Assembly (NCBI RefSeq): GCF_030345705.1
Contig: NZ_JAUASW010000001.1
Location: forward strand, 806,001 to 870,000
From: Pelomonas sp. SE-A7
GTDB lineage: Bacteria > Pseudomonadota > Gammaproteobacteria > Burkholderiales > Burkholderiaceae_C
Length of the DNA: 64,000 nucleotides
Reading direction: 5' to 3'
Below, piece after piece: positions 58,157-64,000 of the stretch (the first letter of the stretch is position 1; the number at the start of each line of letters is the position of its first letter). The notes beneath the pieces are model-generated. The model saw only the letters and a program-made list of their open reading frames with translations. It did not search any database and was not told the DNA's origin. Made by a program: the position numbers and the translations under genes.

Positions 58157-59730
58157 GCAGGCAGTCCTCGGTAGATGAAGCGGCGGAAACGAACCTCGCC
58201 CTGCCCCGCGCTGAACAGTGCCACGCGCAGCGCGAGAAAGCCGCCGAACACGTTGTGGTGCAGGCCCGAGACCTCCATCTGCCAGCCGTACTGCTTCCAG
58301 TCCTGGCCGGCGGTCGAGGTCCACCAGGTCAGCACGTTCTCGCGGTTGCGCAGCTTGATGCGCACCGGGCCGGCCGCCCGCTTCTCGCGCATCCAGCCCT
58401 GCTCCTGGCCGTAGCCGTAGGTCAGCATCTCGCTGCGGCTGAAGCCCAGGCCTGCATGGCCGCGTTCGTCGTAGAACAGGGCCAGGCCGCCGTGGGCCTC
58501 GCCCTCCACTTCCAGCTCGACCTCGACCTCGTAGCTGCGGTCGCCGACGATGCAGCACAGCGGCGAGCAATCGGCCAAAGCCTTGCCCTTGGCCCGCATC
58601 GCCAGGCCGCCCTCGCCGTGCTTCAGCCGGGCAGCCTCATCGGCGCCGGGTGCATGGAAGCTCCACTGCAGGCCCAGGCGGCTGCGCGAGAAGTCGTCGG
58701 ACAGCGTCGCACCGGCCGGCCCGGCCTTGCCGCCGCGCGGCTTGGGCAAGGGCTTGTCCAGCGTGCCGCCTTTGGCGCGGAACCAGCCGTCGGCGGTCCA
58801 TTCGATGGGCTCCAGCAGGGTTTGCCGGCCCAGCGTCCTGAAGCCGTTCTCGTAGCCGTGGTACAGCATCCACCAGTCGCCGCCCGGCCCCTCGACCACG
58901 CTGGCATGCCCGCGCGACCACCAGGGCTCATCGGCGCTGCGGGTGCGAACGATGGGGTTGTGCGGGCAATGCTCCCAAGGGCCATCGATGGAGCGCGAAC
59001 GGGCCACGGTGACCATGTGGCTGGTGGCCGGACCGGCCGTGCCGCCCACGGCCGAGACCAGGTAGTACCAGGCGCCGCGGCGGAACAGCTTGGGACCTTC
59101 CGGCGCATACATCTCGACCACCCAGTCGGCCGGGTACTGCCAGGGCGTCCAGGCGTTCGCTTGCACCGGCCCGTCGGTGCGCAGGCCGTCGCTGCTCAGC
59201 CGCACCCGCCGTCCGCCGTTGACGAACAGATAGCGCCGGCCGTCCTCGCCCACGGCATGGCCCGGGTCTATGCAGCCGTCGATCTGCAGGTCGATGGGCG
59301 CACTCCAGGGGCCGCGGATCTGATCCGCATGGATCACGTAGATCGCCATGCGCTGCGGCTGCAGCACCGGGATGTAGAGGAAATAGCGGCCCTCGTGCTT
59401 GACCAGGTCCATGGCCCAGACCGTGCCTATGGGCTGCTGCAAAGCGGCGGTGAGCGGCGTCCAGTTCACCAGGTCGGTGGAATGCCAGATCACCGCACCC
59501 GGGTAGGACTGGAAGGACGAGAACGTCAGGTAGTAGTCGCTCCCGTCCTTCAGCACGGTCGGGTCGGCATGGTCGCCCGGCACCACCGGATTGCGGAACC
59601 AGCCCTTGCCCAGGTCGGCCCGGCGCTGGCCTTCCAGGCCCTGGCCGAACTGCGGAGCGGCCATGGCAGGCACGGCGCCGGCGCCGGCCAGCGCGGCCGC
59701 CAGGGCCTGCCGTCGGGAGAGGCTGCTCAC
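58153..59730 (-). CDS. GH43 beta-xylosidase / arabinofuranosidase
   Basis: 525 residues from GTG 59730. SRRQALAAAL Tat-like signal. GH43 five-blade propeller: base in HADPTVL (D56), pKa modulator near D155 (GCIDPGHA), acid E211 (YAPEGPK). A C-terminal beta-sandwich (about 355-525) is of the beta-xylosidase C-2 / concanavalin type. Periplasmic action on arabino- or xylooligosaccharides. It follows the symporter gene by 3 bp. Confidence 0.92.
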   Translation of the reverse strand: MSSLSRRQALAAALAGAGAVPAMAAPQFGQGLEGQRRADLGKGWFRNPVVPGDHADPTVLKDGSDYYLTFSSFQSYPGAVIWHSTDLVNWTPLTAALQQPIGTVWAMDLVKHEGRYFLYIPVLQPQRMAIYVIHADQIRGPWSAPIDLQIDGCIDPGHAVGEDGRRYLFVNGGRRVRLSSDGLRTDGPVQANAWTPWQYPADWVVEMYAPEGPKLFRRGAWYYLVSAVGGTAGPATSHMVTVARSRSIDGPWEHCPHNPIVRTRSADEPWWSRGHASVVEGPGGDWWMLYHGYENGFRTLGRQTLLEPIEWTADGWFRAKGGTLDKPLPKPRGGKAGPAGATLSDDFSRSRLGLQWSFHAPGADEAARLKHGEGGLAMRAKGKALADCSPLCCIVGDRSYEVEVELEVEGEAHGGLALFYDERGHAGLGFSRSEMLTYGYGQEQGWMREKRAAGPVRIKLRNRENVLTWWTSTAGQDWKQYGWQMEVSGLHHNVFGGFLALRVALFSAGQGEVRFRRFIYRGLPA

Positions 59731-59733
59731 GGC

Positions 59734-61164
59734 TCAGACCTTGCCGCGCTGCGACTCGAGGCGGTCGCGGATCTCCAGCATGCGCTGCTCGGTCAGCTCG
59801 AAGCGGAACAGCGCCCCCAGGGCCAGCATCAGGCCGATCACCGGGATGCCGGACAGCAGGATGCGGATCATGAAGATCGCCTCCTCGCTCTGGATCGCCT
59901 GCTTGGAATCGAAGCCGGTGAACTGCAGGATCCAGCCCGAGGCGCCCACGCCCAGGGCGATGCCGACCTTGGAGATCCAGCTCTGGCAGGCGGCAAAGCT
60001 GCCCTCGCGGCGCTTGCCGGTCTCCAGCTCGTCATGGTCCACCACGTCGGCCACGATGGAGCCGTACAGCGTCCAGAAGCCCGCGCCGGTGAAGGCGACG
60101 AAGCCGCAGGCAAACAGCTGCAGATAGGGCCGCTCGGGGTCGTACAGCCACCAGTCGCCGATGAAGGCGCAGATCGCCAAGCTCAGCACGGTCATCATCG
60201 CCACCCGCTTGCCCTTGCGCCGGGCGATGGTGGTGAAGAAGGGAATGCCCAGGAAGCCGAAGCCCATGCCGGCCAGGCCCATGGCGGTGTTCCATTTCGT
60301 GGCCAGGGCCACGTCGCCCTTGCAGACGTAATAGACCGTGGCGTAGTAGCCCAGGGCCGCCACCATGGCCGTGCCCATGCCGTAGGCCAGGTTCATGCCC
60401 AGCACATGGCGGAACTGCTTGTTGCGCAGCGTGCGGCCCAGGGTGTCGGAGAACGGAATGCGCTCGGTGCTCTTGCTGACCACCGTGTGGTAATAGCGCT
60501 CGCGCACCGTGAAGAAGATGATGACCGACACCGCCACCATGATGGCGCCCAGGATGGCGCAGTAGGTCTGGGCGCCGCGCAGGATGTCGGGCTTGCCGCT
60601 GGCGTCGTTGAACACGGCCAGCGTGGTGAACTGGGCCGCGAAGAACATGGCCAGCTCGGGGGCCTTCTGGATCGCGTTCTTGATCGACATGACGCTGGTG
60701 CGCTCGTGGTAGTCGGGCGTCATCTCCGAGCCCAGGCTGGACCAGGGCATGTTGAAGCAGCTCATCACCGGCACGTAGATCGCGGTCGAGACCAGCATGA
60801 AGACGAAGTACTCGGTATCGCTCCAGCCGCGGCCCACGGCGAACATCAGCGGCAGGCCTATGCCGGCCAGCACGCCGCCGACCAGGATGAAGGGCCGACG
60901 CCGGCCGTAGCGGCTGCGGGTGTTGTCCGAGATCCAGCCGAACAGCGCGTCGGAGGCGGCGTCGATGAAGATCTTGATCATCTGGGCCGTCGAGATCAGG
61001 CCCGGTGCCATGCCCAGGAACACGTTGTAGACATGGAAAGCCAGCGTGGGATAGAGCCAGTGGCCCCACATGTCGAGCAGGGAGCCGAGGCCGTAGCCCA
61101 GCTTCTGCGGCAGGGGCACGCGATCGGACACGGCGGCATTCGTAGCGTTCGGGTTCTTCATCAT
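59734..61164 (-). CDS. GPH-family sugar:cation symporter (XynP/MelB-like MFS)
   Basis: 476 residues, 12 helices. KLGYGLGSLLDMWGHWL, DAASDALFGWISDNTRSRYGRRRPFIL, and GSIVADVVDHDELETGKRREG (split) are GPH signatures. Imports xylosides or other oligosaccharides with H+ or Na+. Lies between the GH43 and LacI genes, with 6 bp to the latter. Confidence 0.93.
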   Translation of the reverse strand: MMKNPNATNAAVSDRVPLPQKLGYGLGSLLDMWGHWLYPTLAFHVYNVFLGMAPGLISTAQMIKIFIDAASDALFGWISDNTRSRYGRRRPFILVGGVLAGIGLPLMFAVGRGWSDTEYFVFMLVSTAIYVPVMSCFNMPWSSLGSEMTPDYHERTSVMSIKNAIQKAPELAMFFAAQFTTLAVFNDASGKPDILRGAQTYCAILGAIMVAVSVIIFFTVRERYYHTVVSKSTERIPFSDTLGRTLRNKQFRHVLGMNLAYGMGTAMVAALGYYATVYYVCKGDVALATKWNTAMGLAGMGFGFLGIPFFTTIARRKGKRVAMMTVLSLAICAFIGDWWLYDPERPYLQLFACGFVAFTGAGFWTLYGSIVADVVDHDELETGKRREGSFAACQSWISKVGIALGVGASGWILQFTGFDSKQAIQSEEAIFMIRILLSGIPVIGLMLALGALFRFELTEQRMLEIRDRLESQRGKV

Positions 61165-61170
61165 CGGGAC

Positions 61171-62262
61171 TCAGGCAATGGTGAGAGGCGTGGTGCGGGG
61201 CGGCGCCAGCGTGGCGCCGGGCACCAGCTCGGTGGGCAGCACGATGCTGGTGGGGGCTATGTCGTTCGAGCCGCGCCACTTGGCATCGATGCGCCAGACC
61301 AGCATGCGCACCGCCCGATGGCCCAGCTCGCGCAGCGGCTGGCGCACCGTGGCCAGATGGGCCGAACGTGCCAGCAAGGTGTCGTCGAAGCCCATCAGCG
61401 AGATGTCGTCCGGCACGCGCAGGCCGCGAGCGCGCAGCGTTTCCAGGCAACCCAGGGCGATGGCGTCGCTGCCGGCGAACAGGGCCTGCGGCAATGGCTC
61501 GCCGGCGTGGCGCCGCAGCCAGTGCTCCAGCGTGCGGCGGCCGGATTCGACGGTGAAGTCGCCGTGGATCACATGGTCGGCGGCCGGCTTGATGCCCAGT
61601 TCCGCATGGGCCCGGCGGTAGCCGGTGACCCGTCGCGCCGCGCCCAGCGATTCGATGGGGCCGCCCACATGCAGGATGCGCTGGTGGCCCAGGCTCAGCA
61701 TCTGCTTGACCGCCGCGTGCGCCCCGCTCTCCTCTTCCGATTCGAGATTGGTCACGCCGGGCAGCTCGCAGTTGGCATGGATGGACACCAGGGGCGTGTG
61801 CTCGGGCAGGTGCTGGGCGGCCTCGCGGTCCAGCAGCGGGGCCAGCAGGATCAGGCCGTCGATGCGGCCGTCGCAGATCGCCGGGATGCGCTTGGCGCCA
61901 TCGCGCCAGTCGGGCAGCGCATAGACCGTGGTGTTCTGGCCCTCCTCGGCCGCAGCCTCGATCACGCCGTTGAAGACCTCCAGGAAATACTGGTTCAGCT
62001 CGTTGCGCGACAGCGTGGTGGCCACGCCTATGGTGTTCATGCGGCCCTCGGCCAGCGCCCGGGCCGTGGCATTGGGCCGGTAGCGCAGGCGCTCGGCCGC
62101 GGCCAGGATGCGCTGGCGCGCCTCCTCTGAAATCCGGGCCGAGGTGCGTGCACCGTTGAGCACGGCCGAGGCTGCCATCGCCGAGACGCCGGCCTCGCGG
62201 CCCACGTCGGCCAGCGTGGCGGCATGGCGCATGCGGCGTGGCGGGGAACTGCTGGTGTTCAT
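61171..62262 (-). CDS. LacI-family transcriptional regulator of the hemicellulose locus
   Basis: 363 residues from ATG 62262. DNA-binding helix-turn-helix ATLADVGREAGVSAMAASAVLNG (split; AVSMATVSRVLN-type), hinge RYRPNATARALAEGR, and a periplasmic-binding-like core with GFDDTLLARSAHLATVRQP. It likely represses the surrounding glycosidase genes until an oligosaccharide binds. The usual second helix Arg-Val position reads SAVLN, giving operator preference that cannot be guessed. Confidence 0.92.
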   Translation of the reverse strand: MNTSSSPPRRMRHAATLADVGREAGVSAMAASAVLNGARTSARISEEARQRILAAAERLRYRPNATARALAEGRMNTIGVATTLSRNELNQYFLEVFNGVIEAAAEEGQNTTVYALPDWRDGAKRIPAICDGRIDGLILLAPLLDREAAQHLPEHTPLVSIHANCELPGVTNLESEEESGAHAAVKQMLSLGHQRILHVGGPIESLGAARRVTGYRRAHAELGIKPAADHVIHGDFTVESGRRTLEHWLRRHAGEPLPQALFAGSDAIALGCLETLRARGLRVPDDISLMGFDDTLLARSAHLATVRQPLRELGHRAVRMLVWRIDAKWRGSNDIAPTSIVLPTELVPGATLAPPRTTPLTIA

Positions 62263-62273
62263 GGCCGGAGTCC

Positions 62274-64000
<1,727 letters not shown>

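Noticed and set aside
58255..62130. Open frame of about 1291 codons on the plus strand over GH43, symporter and LacI genes
   Set aside because: The three minus-strand genes have complete motifs and tight spacing; the plus frame has only His/Gln/Ala-rich sequence.

Overview
The window is high-G+C chromosomal DNA, densely coding, with short gaps and many 1-4 base stop/start overlaps. Gene content and order (queG beside tsaE/amiC, mltG-tmk-holB-pilZ-tatD, ygfZ with a DUF4936 gene, a tandem glycine riboswitch in front of gcvTHP, a PEP-CTERM protein, HSL-type esterase, Cys/Gly-tailed protein) point to a betaproteobacterium of the Burkholderiales. A free-living polysaccharide degrader of the Roseateles / Pelomonas / Mitsuaria / Rubrivivax kind is most likely. 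This placement is inferred from gene content only. I see no rRNA, intact tRNA, insertion sequence, prophage or CRISPR array.

Layout. 1-5.7 kb: 3' part of a tricorn-type protease, then a porin / PstS-like protein / diguanylate cyclase operon. 5.9-14.7 kb: housekeeping (1-Cys peroxiredoxin, amiC, tsaE, queG, a chalcone-isomerase-like protein, xerD), a TonB-dependent receptor, MarC and a GNAT. 14.7-16.4 kb: isocitrate lyase behind an AT-rich promoter with two adjacent palindromes and ahead of a classical terminator. 16.5-21.9 kb: a Cys/Gly-tailed protein, iron alcohol dehydrogenase, esterase, a thioesterase-GNAT fusion, a second thioesterase, a DUF4936 protein and ygfZ. 22-26.5 kb: mltG-tmk-holB-pilZ-tatD-ankyrin, tightly coupled. 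26.6-34.5 kb: a small protein, a two-gene glycan module, an OmpR-type two-component pair, a TonB-C-like secreted protein and a MASE4 hybrid kinase. 34.8-42.6 kb: a 1107-residue propeller-amidohydrolase, a DegP/MucD protease, a PEP-CTERM protein and a QseBC-like pair. 42.6-48.9 kb: glycine riboswitch, gcvT-gcvH-gcvP and sdaA, a glycine-to-serine-to-pyruvate route. 49.2-64 kb: a GH31 alpha-xylosidase with its transporter, an orphan modA, a TolA/TonB-like protein with a long pentapeptide repeat, and a minus-strand hemicellulose locus (GH5, GH39, GH43, GPH symporter, LacI regulator, GH1, SGNH esterase) that continues past the right edge.

The most noteworthy signals are regulatory. A matching direct-repeat box (TTTAAG-N6-CTAAG read toward the genes) with the same spacing to a -10-like element lies in front of both degP and the QseB-like regulator. 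This suggests an autoregulated envelope-stress regulon, and the second copy also abuts the glycine riboswitch promoter. Other candidate control sites are the twin aceA palindromes over its -10 and a ModE-like operator at modA. On the protein side the unusual items are the TolA-like (R/K)xEAA repeat, the thioesterase-GNAT fusion and the WHxW / Cys-Gly-tail protein.
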